This document shows positions 42,172-51,332 of a DNA stretch of 64,000 nt, one piece after another (the stretch's first letter is position 1; each line of letters begins with the position of its first letter). The DNA is taken from the NCBI RefSeq assembly GCF_037963835.1, contig NZ_CP150145.1, forward strand, positions 682,001 to 746,000, given 5' to 3'. The notes beneath the pieces are model-generated. The model made no database searches, was not told the origin of the DNA, and worked only from the letters and a program-made list of their open reading frames with translations. Source of the DNA: Paenibacillus sp. FSL H8-0332 (GTDB lineage: Bacteria; Bacillota; Bacilli; Paenibacillales; Paenibacillaceae). The position numbers were made by a program, and so were the translations under genes.

Positions 42172-44155
42172 CAGCAGCATTATCCGCCAGAACCTGCGCC
42201 AGTATGGCTGGATTGGAATTTTGTACACACTGGCGCTATTATTCATACTCCCGCTGCAACTGTTCATTAACGGTGACCGGCTTAAGGAGCCTGTCGTAAT
42301 AGACGGACTATTCAATCTTGGCATGGACATTCCGGTAATCCTTATTCCTTTTCCGATCATCACCGGGTTGTTTCTGTCCCGTTATCTGCAGTCCAAAGGC
42401 TCCTCCGATCTGATTCACAGCCTCCCGCTGCGCCGCTCGCATCTGCTGTCTTCCTATACGCTGAGCGGTCTGCTTCTGCTTCTGCCGCCCATCTGGATTA
42501 CAAGTGTGGTTACGATGCTGGTCCGCCCGCTGGAGGGCAATATGTATATCTATCACGGAGCGGAGGTCTGGCAGTGGTGCCTGACCCTTACTGTGCTGAC
42601 CCTGTTCTTGTTTGCCTTCACTATTTTTGTGGGGATATGTGTGGGACAGACCGTACTGCAGGGAGTGGTGACCCTCATTCTGTTAGTCCTCCCTGCGGCA
42701 ATTTTATTGTTTATAGATATGCATCTGAACAGATATTTGTATGGATACCCTGGTGGGATGGGGGCGCGGGCAGATATGACGGAATGGGCACCGATCCTGC
42801 GGATTGCAGATATGTCCTTCAAGCCTTTTGGCCAAACAGAGCTGTGGGTGTATGCTCTACTGTTTGCAGCCTTCTTAACGCTGTCCTTCGTGCTGTACCA
42901 TAAGCGCCACAGTGAGAAGGCGGGACAGGCGATGGCCTTTACCTATTTCGATCCGCTGTTCAAAGCCGGGGTAATGCTCTGCAGTATGCTGCTTGCGCTC
43001 AGCTACTTCGGCAGTATCAAGCAGGGAACGGGCTGGATCATCGGCAGTGTCGTCGCCGGAGGAATTATCGGCTACATCGTAGTAGAGATGCTTCTCCGCA
43101 AAACCTGGCATATCCTGAACCGCAAGCTGCCGCTTGAATTGGCAGTATACAGCATCCTGCTTGGCTTGCTGCTCTATGTTCCTGTATCCGGCTTGACCGG
43201 ATATGAGACTCGGGTTCCAACGAACGATAAGGTGAGTGCGGTATTCGCCGGAGGCAATTATGAAGACCTGATGCAACGCCCGTACAACGCTCCGAATACT
43301 GCACCTGCGGAGGAGGCTGATATCTATTCCAAGGACCCGAAATATATTGAAGCTGTAACCGCACTGCATCATGCTGCCGTAACGGCGAAGCCGGGACAGG
43401 ACAATACTATGTGGGATTCTGTATATCTCTCTCGCCACCGTTTCACGCTATCATACCAGCTTAAGAGCGGAGGGATGCTGATGCGGACCTATATGGTTCC
43501 GTCAGCGGGCTTCGAGCCGGAGTTGAAGGCGGTCATGGGACATGTGGACTACAAACGTGTGCGATACCGGATATCCCAGATGAACAAGAACGCAGAGAGT
43601 ATCCATATGAGTAATCTGGACAAGGCCTTCAGTATTTCTGATCCGCAGGAGGTGAAGGAGTTCAAGGACATCCTAATCCGTGAAGTGCTGAATATGTCCT
43701 ACGAGGATCAGGTTTCGGATCAGCGGTCACGGGCGTCTATCCGCGTTATTCAAAAGCCGGATAAGTATGGAAATCATGCGTATTTCACTTATGACTGGTA
43801 CCCGTCCTATCATGAATTGGGGGCTTGGCTGGAACAGAAGGGATATGCGGATAAAGTTCGGATTACCGCAGCGGACGTCCGGTCTGCCGAGATGTTCATA
43901 GATATGAATCACAGTAAGCTGCCACCCGGGCTGATGTATGATCCCGAGACCCGCCTGGAGTTAGCCCGCAGTGAGAAACGGGCGGTCATGGTCTCAGACA
44001 AGACGCTCATTAACGGTATTCTGGAGCATCGCCGCAATTACAACCGCAGAGAGGGAGCATATGCGGTGAAGATAGTATATAAGAATAATTCATCTAGTTA
44101 TATTTCGCTGGATGAGCAGGAGATGTCTCCGGCGCTGAAGGCTCTTCTTCCTTAG
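42146..44155 (+). CDS. ABC transporter permease with large C-terminal domain
   Basis: The ATG at 42146 has GGGGGAT upstream and is preferred to the ATG at 42137. This 669-residue protein has about eight to nine hydrophobic segments in residues 15-355, including helices after LIHSLPLRRSHLLSSYTLSG, which is typical of ABC-2 permeases of the YtrC/D class. A ~300-residue soluble C-terminal region follows. The transported substrate is unknown; antimicrobial peptides or lipids are the usual candidates. Confidence 0.85.
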   Translation: MTRSRLFFNSSIIRQNLRQYGWIGILYTLALLFILPLQLFINGDRLKEPVVIDGLFNLGMDIPVILIPFPIITGLFLSRYLQSKGSSDLIHSLPLRRSHLLSSYTLSGLLLLLPPIWITSVVTMLVRPLEGNMYIYHGAEVWQWCLTLTVLTLFLFAFTIFVGICVGQTVLQGVVTLILLVLPAAILLFIDMHLNRYLYGYPGGMGARADMTEWAPILRIADMSFKPFGQTELWVYALLFAAFLTLSFVLYHKRHSEKAGQAMAFTYFDPLFKAGVMLCSMLLALSYFGSIKQGTGWIIGSVVAGGIIGYIVVEMLLRKTWHILNRKLPLELAVYSILLGLLLYVPVSGLTGYETRVPTNDKVSAVFAGGNYEDLMQRPYNAPNTAPAEEADIYSKDPKYIEAVTALHHAAVTAKPGQDNTMWDSVYLSRHRFTLSYQLKSGGMLMRTYMVPSAGFEPELKAVMGHVDYKRVRYRISQMNKNAESIHMSNLDKAFSISDPQEVKEFKDILIREVLNMSYEDQVSDQRSRASIRVIQKPDKYGNHAYFTYDWYPSYHELGAWLEQKGYADKVRITAADVRSAEMFIDMNHSKLPPGLMYDPETRLELARSEKRAVMVSDKTLINGILEHRRNYNRREGAYAVKIVYKNNSSSYISLDEQEMSPALKALLP

Positions 44156-44191
44156 TCAGTTTAATCTGTTGCAGTAACTAAACGCTCTATT

Positions 44192-44235
44192 CCCCCCGTT
44201 AACGGATGCAAATCCTGTGCGGGGGGATTTTTTTA
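44192..44235 (+). terminator. Rho-independent terminator after the ABC operon
   Basis: CCCCCCGTTAACGG...GTGCGGGGGG, followed by ATTTTTTT. Confidence 0.85.
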
Positions 44236-44391
44236 TGTTGCAGCGGGAAGCCAGTGTCGGTGCCATGTCAGCGCCATGTCAGTGCCAGCGTTATGTTCTC
44301 TGCTTCTGCTTCAGGTGTACCTGTGTCCATAGCATGGGTATATTAGATTAGGGTCTGCAAAATAATGCGGCCAGTGTAAGGAGGAACGAAC

Positions 44392-44913
44392 ATGGAAGAG
44401 GTACGGGATCATCTGGATCATGGACTCCAGATTGTCTTCATCGGGTTCAATCCCAGCATCCGCTCCGGCGAGTTGGGTCATCATTATGCCAATCCGCGCA
44501 ATAACTTCTGGCGCATACTGCACAAGTCCGGGCTGACGCCGCGGTTATACGAGGCCTCCGAGGACGGGGAGCTGCTGAAGCTGGGATACGGCTTCACCAA
44601 CATCGTTGCCCGCCCCACCGTAGGCGCTGAAGATATCACCCGGGAGGAGTACGCCAAGGGCCGTGAGCTCCTGCGGGATAAGCTGGAGGAGTACCGCCCG
44701 GAGATTGCCTGTTTTGTCGGCAAGGGCGTGTACACAGAGTTCAGCCGCAGGACTACAGCCGCCTGGGGCTTCCAGGAAGGCATCGCTCCCGTGGTGGACG
44801 GCGTCCGGGAGTTCGTCGCCCCTTCATCCAGCGGGCTGGTCCGCATGCCGATGCCGGAGATCATCGGCATTTACTCGCAGCTGCGTGACTTCACGCAGGA
44901 GCAGGAGCCTTGA
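44392..44913 (+). CDS. mug: Mismatch-specific uracil/thymine DNA glycosylase (Mug/TDG family)
   Basis: This 173-residue protein matches the Mug family: GFNPSIRSGELGHHYANPRNNFWRIL (catalytic-site Asn in GFNPS), GYGFTNIVARPT, VGKGVY and PSSSGLVRMP. It would remove U or T mispaired with G in DNA. An AAGGAGG site precedes the ATG. It is a single gene between a terminator and a repeat array. Confidence 0.92.
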   Translation: MEEVRDHLDHGLQIVFIGFNPSIRSGELGHHYANPRNNFWRILHKSGLTPRLYEASEDGELLKLGYGFTNIVARPTVGAEDITREEYAKGRELLRDKLEEYRPEIACFVGKGVYTEFSRRTTAAWGFQEGIAPVVDGVREFVAPSSSGLVRMPMPEIIGIYSQLRDFTQEQEP

Positions 44914-44944
44914 GGCCGGAGAAACGCGTCAGATGGTTGCGTGG

Positions 44945-45200
44945 ACTCGATGTATGCTAAAAACCGAACAAAATAGAGGCGTATGGGGGGCGCGGGCCCA
45001 ATGTATATTAAAAACCGCATACAATGTGGAGGCGTGAGGGTGCGCGTGCCAAATGTATGTTGAAAACAGCACACAATGTACAGACGCGAGGGTGAGTGGG
45101 CCCAATGTATGTTAAAAACCGCATACAATAGGGGCGAATGGGGGTGTGCAGCCCAAATGTATGTTAAAAACAGCATACAATGTGGAAGCGTGAGGTTTGG
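44945..45200. repeat. Tandem array, five copies of a 51-52 bp palindromic unit
   Basis: Units start at about 44951, 45002, 45054, 45106 and 45158. Each has TGTATG...AAAAAC-G-CATACA (a palindrome with a ten-base loop), then AATGTGGAGGCGTGAGGG and a GTGCGCGNGCCC-like spacer. The period equals that of the unrelated-looking array at 13-15 kb. Confidence 0.85.
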
Positions 45201-45239
45201 TAGGTGGGGCCTAGGTTTTAAATCGTATCCCGCTTAAAC

Positions 45240-45345
45240 AGCGGAGAGAACGGAACGATTGTGGAAAAGTGATAGCGTTCGCCTTTGTCTCCGGATTTTC
45301 ACCGTTAAGGGGAATGAAAAAAATCTGGAGAGCACAGCGATTGTA
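45240..45345. repeat. Dispersed hairpin element, copy 2
   Basis: It shares TAGCGTTCGCCTTTGT and GGATTT with copy 1 at 40.67 kb. The arms differ (GTGA/TCAC here, GGTAG/CTACC there), which hints at conserved pairing. Confidence 0.5.
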
Positions 45346-45431
45346 ACAACGGTCCGTTCGCGGAGCGTCCATCCAAGCGCCCACGTTAATCCTACTCGAA
45401 CTAAAAGGCGTCCACCCCAGCGCCAAACTAA

Positions 45432-45477
45432 AAAGGCTGTCCCCGCAGCCATTTCATGACTTGTGGGAACAGCCCTT
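45432..45477 (-). terminator. Terminator of the tagO-like gene
   Basis: Read on the minus strand, AAGGGCTGTTCCC pairs with GGGGACAGCCTT, then a T-run. Confidence 0.8.
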
Positions 45478-45496
45478 GTCATACATAGTAACTTCA

Positions 45497-46465
45497 TTAC
45501 GTCTGGATCAGCAGCAGGATGATGGACGACAGGGAGAGGCAGACGCTGGCCAGATAGAGTACGCCGACCACCTGTCTCTGGTTCAAGCCGGCCTTGAGCA
45601 GGCGGTAATGAACCTGAGTGGCGTCTGCCTGGTAGATGGCTTGTCCCTTCAGGAAGCGTCTGATGACGACGAAAATATTGTCGAAGATCGGTACGCCCAG
45701 CGCGAGAATCGGAATGAACAGCGATAATATCGTGGCCTGCTTGAAGGCGCCGTCCAGCGCAATCACCGCCAGGATGAAGCCTAGGAAGGTGGCGCCGGCA
45801 TCGCCCATGAAGATTTTGGCCGGAGCCTTGTTGAAGCGCAAGTACGCCAGGGTAACCCCGATCAGCGAAACTGCCATGAAGGCTGAAGTGGATTGGCCCA
45901 TGGTGAGTGCGACGACGAACAGGGTTACTGCCGAGATCGCTGTAAGTCCGCCGGCCAAACCGTCCATGCCGTCGGAGAAATTAATGACCGTAGTGACGCC
46001 GAAGATCCAGATGATCGTCAACAGGAACTGCAAAATGAACGGCAGTGAGATATAATCACCTGAGAACGGATTAATGAAGCCGGTAAACGCATTGCCGGAA
46101 AAGAACACCAGAACGGCGGCGGCAATCTGTACGATGAATTTGGGCAGAGCCGGGAAATCCTTGCCTTTGGTTTTGTACCAGTCATCGATGGTTCCTATAG
46201 TCAGCAGAAGCACACCGCCAATGAACAGGGCGAGCGTCTCCAGGTTGAATTCACGTGCGAAGAGCAGATATGTAATGAAAAAACCTACGAATATGGCATA
46301 GCTTGCCGTTAGCGGGATAGGCTCCCTATGGATTTTGCGTTCAACATCTTCCCTTGGCCTGTCCACGAAATCGAGCCGGAAAGCGAGCCTGGCCAGAGGA
46401 GGAATCAGCAGATAAACGATAAAAAATGACACAAGAAAAGCTAAACCGTATAAAATGACAATCAC
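45497..46465 (-). CDS. tagO: Undecaprenyl-phosphate GlcNAc-1-phosphate transferase
   Basis: This 322-residue protein has about ten membrane helices. The conserved cytoplasmic loops are DDWYKTKGKDFPALPK (the DD pair), NFSDGMDGLAGG (catalytic Asp) and FMGDAGATFLGF. It transfers GlcNAc-1-phosphate to the C55 lipid carrier, the first step of wall teichoic acid or other wall glycan synthesis. The start is a GTG with only a weak upstream site. It is divergent from the HAD gene. WecA or TagO naming is interchangeable here. Confidence 0.9.
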   Translation of the reverse strand: MIVILYGLAFLVSFFIVYLLIPPLARLAFRLDFVDRPREDVERKIHREPIPLTASYAIFVGFFITYLLFAREFNLETLALFIGGVLLLTIGTIDDWYKTKGKDFPALPKFIVQIAAAVLVFFSGNAFTGFINPFSGDYISLPFILQFLLTIIWIFGVTTVINFSDGMDGLAGGLTAISAVTLFVVALTMGQSTSAFMAVSLIGVTLAYLRFNKAPAKIFMGDAGATFLGFILAVIALDGAFKQATILSLFIPILALGVPIFDNIFVVIRRFLKGQAIYQADATQVHYRLLKAGLNQRQVVGVLYLASVCLSLSSIILLLIQT

Positions 46466-46550
46466 CCCGTTGATTTTTTTAAGGCCTATCCCAGATTATA
46501 TCGCAGAAGGATGTATGTTGTCGAACTACATAAGCGAGATGGAGGAAATG

Positions 46551-47240
46551 ATGAACTACGAATGTATCTTATTTGATGCCGATGATACACTGTTTGATTA
46601 TGGAATGGCCGAGAGTCACGCCTTAAGCCATGCCTTCGCCCACTTCGGGCTGCCGACAGGCGCGCAGGAGTATGCGGCTAGCTACCAGGAGATTAACCAC
46701 GCTTTATGGAAGGATTTTGAGCAAGGGAAGATCACCTCTGCCGCCCTGCGCGTGGAACGGTTCAACCGGCTGTTTGCCGCCCGTCAGCTCACGTTCAAGC
46801 CGGAGGAATTCAGTGAAGCATATCTGCGCTTTCTCGGGGAGGGTACCTTCCTGATTCAGGGGGCAGCCGAGCTCTGCGGCGAGCTTGCAGGGTGCAGGCT
46901 GGCAGTAATTACGAACGGAATCAGCGATGTGCAGCATTCCCGGATTAAGGGTTCCCCGCTCAGCGAGGTATTCGAGGCGGTAATTGTATCGGAGGAGACG
47001 GGCTATCAGAAGCCGGAGACCGGAATTTTTGATTATGCTTTTGCCAAGCTGAATCTGTCCGATAGACGCAAGGTGCTGATTGTCGGGGACTCCCTGACCT
47101 CGGATATCCGGGGCGGGAACAATTACGGCATCGATACATGCTGGTTCAATCCGCTGGGCAAGCCCGGTGATCCTGAGATAGTGCCTACCTATGAAATCCG
47201 CAGTCTGGACGAGCTGGTGGAGATCGTGAACCGCGAGTAA
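46551..47240 (+). CDS. HAD-superfamily phosphatase (YjjG/YfnB-like nucleotidase)
   Basis: The second ATG of an ATGATG pair after GGAGG gives 229 residues. HAD motifs are FDADDTLFDYG (nucleophile Asp), TNGISDVQ, the Lys in GYQKPETGIFDYAF, and VGDSLTSDIRGG. The GIDTCWFNP ending is typical of the YjjG/YfnB pyrimidine-nucleotidase group. It is probably a house-cleaning nucleotide or sugar-phosphate phosphatase. Confidence 0.88.
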   Translation: MNYECILFDADDTLFDYGMAESHALSHAFAHFGLPTGAQEYAASYQEINHALWKDFEQGKITSAALRVERFNRLFAARQLTFKPEEFSEAYLRFLGEGTFLIQGAAELCGELAGCRLAVITNGISDVQHSRIKGSPLSEVFEAVIVSEETGYQKPETGIFDYAFAKLNLSDRRKVLIVGDSLTSDIRGGNNYGIDTCWFNPLGKPGDPEIVPTYEIRSLDELVEIVNRE

Positions 47241-47345
47241 GCGGAATAAACGGCGGCAGGCAGGTTGAAAGTTTCGTTTTCGTGTTAAATATATAGGTAC
47301 GCTAAGTTTATACTTTTTTAACAACAACATACGGGAGTGGATATT

Positions 47346-48038
47346 ATGAGAAAAAAATGGCTGATTGCCGCGGTGGTCACAGGCATGACGGTAACAGGCT
47401 CGGCAGGGGTGTATGCGGGCACCAAGCTGGAGCAAATTAAGGCTTATCTGAACCATAGTCTGGGTATTGTGGTGGATGGTAATCCTTTTTGGATGAAGGA
47501 CGGCAATGGCAAAACCCTGACGCCGATCACCTACGAGGGTCTCACCTACCTGCCGGTCCAGTCGATCGCTACGGTGCTGAAGGTGCCTATCAATTATGAC
47601 TCGGTCAACTATAAAGTGAGAATTGGTGCCGGCAGCGCGGATATTCCTGCTCCGACTCCTGCTCCGGGAACCTCTACCGGCGGGGGGAAACCAACTCCTG
47701 CTCCTGTAGTGGAGGGAACGGCCAGACCGGTTAATCTGCCTAAGGATTTTCCGATTCCCCAGGATGCCCTGATTTCGATTACCCTGGATACGGATGCTGA
47801 CGGTTTGAAGAAGGTAGCGTTCACTTATTCAACGCAGGAGACGCTGGACATCATGGGCTTCGTGTACAGTGAATATGCGCGGATTAAAAAGCTGGAGAAT
47901 GCCTCAGAGTCGGTATCGGCCAGCAATGTCAAAATTTCAGGCAGACTTGGCGGGACAAGTCCTGTATCCATTACAGGCAAAGCCTCCACGGCCCGGCCCG
48001 GCTTCAACCTCTTCACGATCACCTGGTCGGAGAGCTGA
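47346..48038 (+). CDS. Secreted stalk-domain protein
   Basis: This 230-residue protein has a signal peptide (about 1-22). Residues ~25-95 are a copper-amine-oxidase-N-like stalk domain (ITYEGLTYLPVQSIATVLKVPINYDSVNYKVRIG, in parts). A Pro-rich linker and a ~110-residue C-terminal domain with no recognised family follow. ATG at 47346 with GGGAG upstream. Function outside the cell is unknown. Confidence 0.75.
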   Translation: MRKKWLIAAVVTGMTVTGSAGVYAGTKLEQIKAYLNHSLGIVVDGNPFWMKDGNGKTLTPITYEGLTYLPVQSIATVLKVPINYDSVNYKVRIGAGSADIPAPTPAPGTSTGGGKPTPAPVVEGTARPVNLPKDFPIPQDALISITLDTDADGLKKVAFTYSTQETLDIMGFVYSEYARIKKLENASESVSASNVKISGRLGGTSPVSITGKASTARPGFNLFTITWSES

Positions 48039-48085
48039 TCTGAGCCAGTAAGCCTAAGCTGTTATGCAGGCTTGGCTAACCCAAA

Positions 48086-48122
48086 AAGAAACTCCGGCTT
48101 GTACGACAGCCGGAGTTTCTTC
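48086..48122. terminator. Bidirectional terminator
   Basis: AAGAAACTCCGGCT pairs with AGCCGGAGTTTCTT between two convergent genes. Confidence 0.9.
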
Positions 48123-48164
48123 ATGTGCAATTTGCCAAGGCTATTTCGCCAGGGTGCTATAAGG

Positions 48165-49148
48165 TTAGTCCTGCGGGCGGGTATCCAGCGGCTTCAGGTG
48201 AGCCTCAATCTGTTCGCGCCTTGCTTCCAGGAACGGCGGCAGGGCCAGCGTCTCGCCCAGATGCTCGACCTCCTCATCCGTGGCGAATCCCGGTCCGTCG
48301 GTGGCCAGCTCGAACAGAATACCGTTCGGCTCCCGGAAGTACAGCGAGCGGAAGTAGAAGCGGTCTACAAAGCCCGAGTTCGGGAGCTGTACGCTGCGGA
48401 TGCGTTCAATCCACTGCTTCAGCTCCTCTTCGTTGTCGACGCGGAAGGCTACATGATGTACGCCGCCCCGTCCCAGGCGCTCCTGCGGAAGATCGCTGCG
48501 TTCCTCCAGATGGATCTCCGTGCCGGAGCCGCCTTCACCGGTCTCGAACACGATAATATCCGGCTGGCCCGCCACCGGAGATGGATAACTTCCTGCGCGG
48601 CGGAAGCCTAGCAGGTCCTCCAGAATCAGGGCCGTATGCTCCGCGGTCTCGACAGTCAGATGTGCCGGTCCCAGTCCGACAATCGCATACTCGGCAGGAA
48701 CCGGGCTCTTGGCCCATGGCTTGCCGCCGGGCATGCCCTCGTTATGTTCATCCGAGACGAGGATAAGGCGCTGGCCCTCATGGTCGGTGAAGGCCAGTGT
48801 CTTGCGGCCGCCGCGTTCGGTGATTTCCTCATGCTCTACGCCGAACACCGTGAAGCGCTGTGTCCAGAAGAGCAGAGCATCGTCCCCGGGAACGCGCAGG
48901 GAGAGCGCGGAGATGCTGTTATTGCCATCGCGGTTGCGCCCTGCGTTAGGCAACTCGAAGAAGGTAAGCTCCGTACCGGGATTCCCGGTCTCATCCCCGT
49001 AGAACAGGTGATAGACGGATACGTCATCCTGGTTGACGGTCTTCTTGATCAAGCGGAGTCCGAGCACTTCGGTATAGAATTTGTAGTTCTCCGGCGCTTT
49101 GGCGGTAATGGCAGATACATGGTGAAGCCCTTTTAGTGTTAAACTCAT
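48165..49148 (-). CDS. Ring-cleaving dioxygenase (VOC/glyoxalase superfamily, MhqO/MhqA-like)
   Basis: This 327-residue protein has two VOC modules: LHHVSAITAKAPENYKFYTEVLGLRL at the start (metal His) and VHHVAFRVDNEEELKQW in the second half, with Glu in PNGILFELATDGPGF. These quinone or catechol-responsive dioxygenases open hydroquinone rings using Fe(II). Two overlapping palindromes in front of the gene may be the operator of a quinone-responsive regulator. An AGGAGG site precedes the start. Confidence 0.88.
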   Translation of the reverse strand: MSLTLKGLHHVSAITAKAPENYKFYTEVLGLRLIKKTVNQDDVSVYHLFYGDETGNPGTELTFFELPNAGRNRDGNNSISALSLRVPGDDALLFWTQRFTVFGVEHEEITERGGRKTLAFTDHEGQRLILVSDEHNEGMPGGKPWAKSPVPAEYAIVGLGPAHLTVETAEHTALILEDLLGFRRAGSYPSPVAGQPDIIVFETGEGGSGTEIHLEERSDLPQERLGRGGVHHVAFRVDNEEELKQWIERIRSVQLPNSGFVDRFYFRSLYFREPNGILFELATDGPGFATDEEVEHLGETLALPPFLEARREQIEAHLKPLDTRPQD

Positions 49149-49193
49149 GGGAATACCTCCTGAGATATGGGTTGATTGTTATATATAAAAATT

Positions 49194-49230
49194 ACTTATT
49201 AATATTAAGTTACTATAATTTTAATAGTAA
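49194..49230. promoter_or_regulatory. Paired palindromes upstream of the dioxygenase gene
   Basis: ACTTATTAATATTAAGT (49194-49210, imperfect) and TTACTAT-N7-ATAGTAA (49210-49230, perfect arms) abut. They look like operators for a MarR or DUF24-type thiol/quinone sensor; no regulator gene is adjacent. Confidence 0.45.
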
Positions 49231-49305
49231 ATGAGTAATTTTGCAAGGTGTATTTCAAGGTCTATTTCAAGCTGGTATTTATTATTCAGGAAAGCGGGGT
49301 TAATC

Positions 49306-50142
49306 ATGCATACCAGATCAAGTCTGATGAAGCAGCTGGAGGGGATGGGAGTCGATCCGCAGGGGACACTGCTGGTCCATTCCTCGCTCAAAAGCATCGG
49401 TGAAGTGGAAGGAGGAGCGGATACCGTACTGGATGTTCTCTCAGAATATATGAAGGAGGGGCTGCTGGTCCTGCCCACCCATACCTGGTCTTATATTGAC
49501 GGGCAGAATCCGCGCTTCTCGGTGCTGGAGTCACCCGTCTGCGTGGGCATTCTGCCGGAGTTGTTCCGGAAGCGGCCGCGCGTGATCCGTTCCTGGCATC
49601 CCACGCATTCGGTGGCGGCGCTCGGCAGGGATGCAGCGGTGTTCACAGCCGGAGATGAGCGCTGGGATACGCCTTGCGCACGCGGGTCGGTCTATGGCAA
49701 GCTGCTGGACCGGGGAGCGGAGATTATGCTGCTCGGTGTGGATCTGCGGCGGAATACGTTCATTCACGGCATTGAAGAGTGGGTGGATATTCCCGGCCGG
49801 ATGACGGACGGGCATGAGGATCTTTATACCGTGACACCTGAAGGGGAAGAGATCGCGGTGCCTTCGCGCAGACACTGCGGACTGTCCTGGTCGCAGCATT
49901 TTTGGAAGGTGGAATCTGTGCTGGAGGATGGCGGAGCGCTACGCAGGGGCAGCTTCGGTGATGCGGAGGTTATGCTCTGCGGCACCGTGGAGACCACCCG
50001 TATCCTGAGCGGCATGCTCAGAGAGAACCCGGATCTGTTCTCGGATAACGAGCCGCTCTTCGGGGAGAATGCGCCTGAGACGCTGCCGAAGACGAAGCGG
50101 GGGCTACTTTTACAGCCAGTACAGGAGCCTACTCGGGGTTAA
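49306..50142 (+). CDS. AAC(3)-family aminoglycoside N-acetyltransferase-like protein
   Basis: The ATG at 49306 gives 278 residues, the usual size of the family. Motifs are [37 protein letters not shown] and [18 protein letters not shown]. The enzyme would move an acetyl group from acetyl-CoA to an amino group. Chromosomal members of this kind (YokD-like) do not always confer resistance, so the true substrate is open. The ribosome site is weak. Confidence 0.88.
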   Translation: MHTRSSLMKQLEGMGVDPQGTLLVHSSLKSIGEVEGGADTVLDVLSEYMKEGLLVLPTHTWSYIDGQNPRFSVLESPVCVGILPELFRKRPRVIRSWHPTHSVAALGRDAAVFTAGDERWDTPCARGSVYGKLLDRGAEIMLLGVDLRRNTFIHGIEEWVDIPGRMTDGHEDLYTVTPEGEEIAVPSRRHCGLSWSQHFWKVESVLEDGGALRRGSFGDAEVMLCGTVETTRILSGMLRENPDLFSDNEPLFGENAPETLPKTKRGLLLQPVQEPTRG

Positions 50143-50230
50143 TCTTAGGCCGATATGTACAGGTCTCTGGCAGGTCTCTATCAATGTATGGTATATTATT
50201 CTCACAAAAAACATAGTAAGGAGATTGGAA

Positions 50231-51163
50231 ATGACAAAAACTTTGATCTTTGGTCACAAAAACCCGGATACAGATACGATCTGCTCGGCCATTGCTTATG
50301 CGGCACTGAAGAAGGAACTGGGCTGGGATGCCGAGCCGGTCCGGCTTGGAGATATCAGCGGAGAGACGCAGTTCGCCCTCGACCACTTCGGGGTAGAGGC
50401 GCCGCGTCTGGTGGAGAACGTAGCCGGCGAAGCTGAACAAGTGATTCTGGTTGACCATAATGAACGCCAGCAAAGTGCGAATGATATCGATCAGGTTCGT
50501 GTGGTTGAGGTTATTGATCATCACCGGATTGCGAATTTTGAGACGGCCTATCCGCTGTATTACCGGGCTGAACCGGTGGGCTGTACGGCTACCATTCTGA
50601 ATAAGCTGTACAAAGAGAATGGCGTGGCCATTCCTAAGAACATCGCCGGTCTGATGCTGTCCGCTATCATTTCCGATTCCTTGCTGTTCAAATCGCCGAC
50701 CTGCACGGAGCAGGATGTAGCTGCTGCGCGTGAGCTGGCGGTCATTGCCGGAGTGGATGCTGATAGCTATGGGCTGGACATGCTCAAAGCCGGTGCAGAC
50801 CTGAGTGACAAGAGCATTGCTCAACTGATCTCTCTGGATGCGAAGGAATTCAAGATGGGTGAATATAAAGTCGAGATTGCCCAGGTTAACGCTGTGGATG
50901 TGAATGATGTTCTGTCCAAGCAGGCGGAGCTGGAAGCGGCGCTTACCGCGATTATTGACGACAAGGGACTGGATCTGTTCCTGTTCGTGGTTACCGATAT
51001 CCTGAACAACGATTCCGTGGGCCTCGCCCTGGGCCGCGTAGCTGGTGCTGTGGAGCAGGCTTACAATGTGAAGCTGGATGACAACAAGGCTGTGCTGAAG
51101 GGTGTAGTGTCCCGTAAATCACAGATTGTACCGATTCTTACCGAGACGATCGCTAAGCTGTAA
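50231..51163 (+). CDS. ppaC: Manganese-dependent inorganic pyrophosphatase
   Basis: This 310-residue DHH-family enzyme has [33 protein letters not shown] (the DHH motif) and [10 protein letters not shown] in the N-domain, and SRKSQIVP, the substrate-binding SRKxQ signature, at the C-end. It hydrolyses pyrophosphate in the cytoplasm to pull biosynthetic reactions forward. AAGGAGATTGG precedes the ATG. It is a single gene followed by a terminator. Confidence 0.97.
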   Translation: MTKTLIFGHKNPDTDTICSAIAYAALKKELGWDAEPVRLGDISGETQFALDHFGVEAPRLVENVAGEAEQVILVDHNERQQSANDIDQVRVVEVIDHHRIANFETAYPLYYRAEPVGCTATILNKLYKENGVAIPKNIAGLMLSAIISDSLLFKSPTCTEQDVAAARELAVIAGVDADSYGLDMLKAGADLSDKSIAQLISLDAKEFKMGEYKVEIAQVNAVDVNDVLSKQAELEAALTAIIDDKGLDLFLFVVTDILNNDSVGLALGRVAGAVEQAYNVKLDDNKAVLKGVVSRKSQIVPILTETIAKL

Positions 51164-51211
51164 AAGGGTCTCCTAAAGTAACCGGAGGCGTACATCCTCC
51201 ATTATTTCCCG

Positions 51212-51261
51212 TAACCGGTTGTGCCTTTTCCTCAGGAAATTGTACAACCGGTTTTATTTTA
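51212..51261 (+). terminator. Rho-independent terminator after ppaC
   Basis: TAACCGGTTGT pairs with ACAACCGGTT, followed by TTATTTT. Confidence 0.85.
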
Positions 51262-51332
51262 CAATTCACAGCAACTCCTTGCCCCCTGAAGGGTATAAAC
51301 AGCATAGGACATTATAGAGGAGGACGGGAATA

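Larger units (their letters stand above)
44914..45430. other. Intergenic region with repeat array and a dispersed hairpin element
   Basis: The region contains five 52-bp repeats (44945-45200) and then a diverged copy of the hairpin element also found near 40.7 kb (about 45240-45345). Short frames here are not supported as genes. Confidence 0.7.

Noticed and set aside
45211..45460. Small coding frames of 66-87 codons between the repeats and tagO
   Set aside because: They have no ribosome sites and lie in a dispersed hairpin element and terminator.
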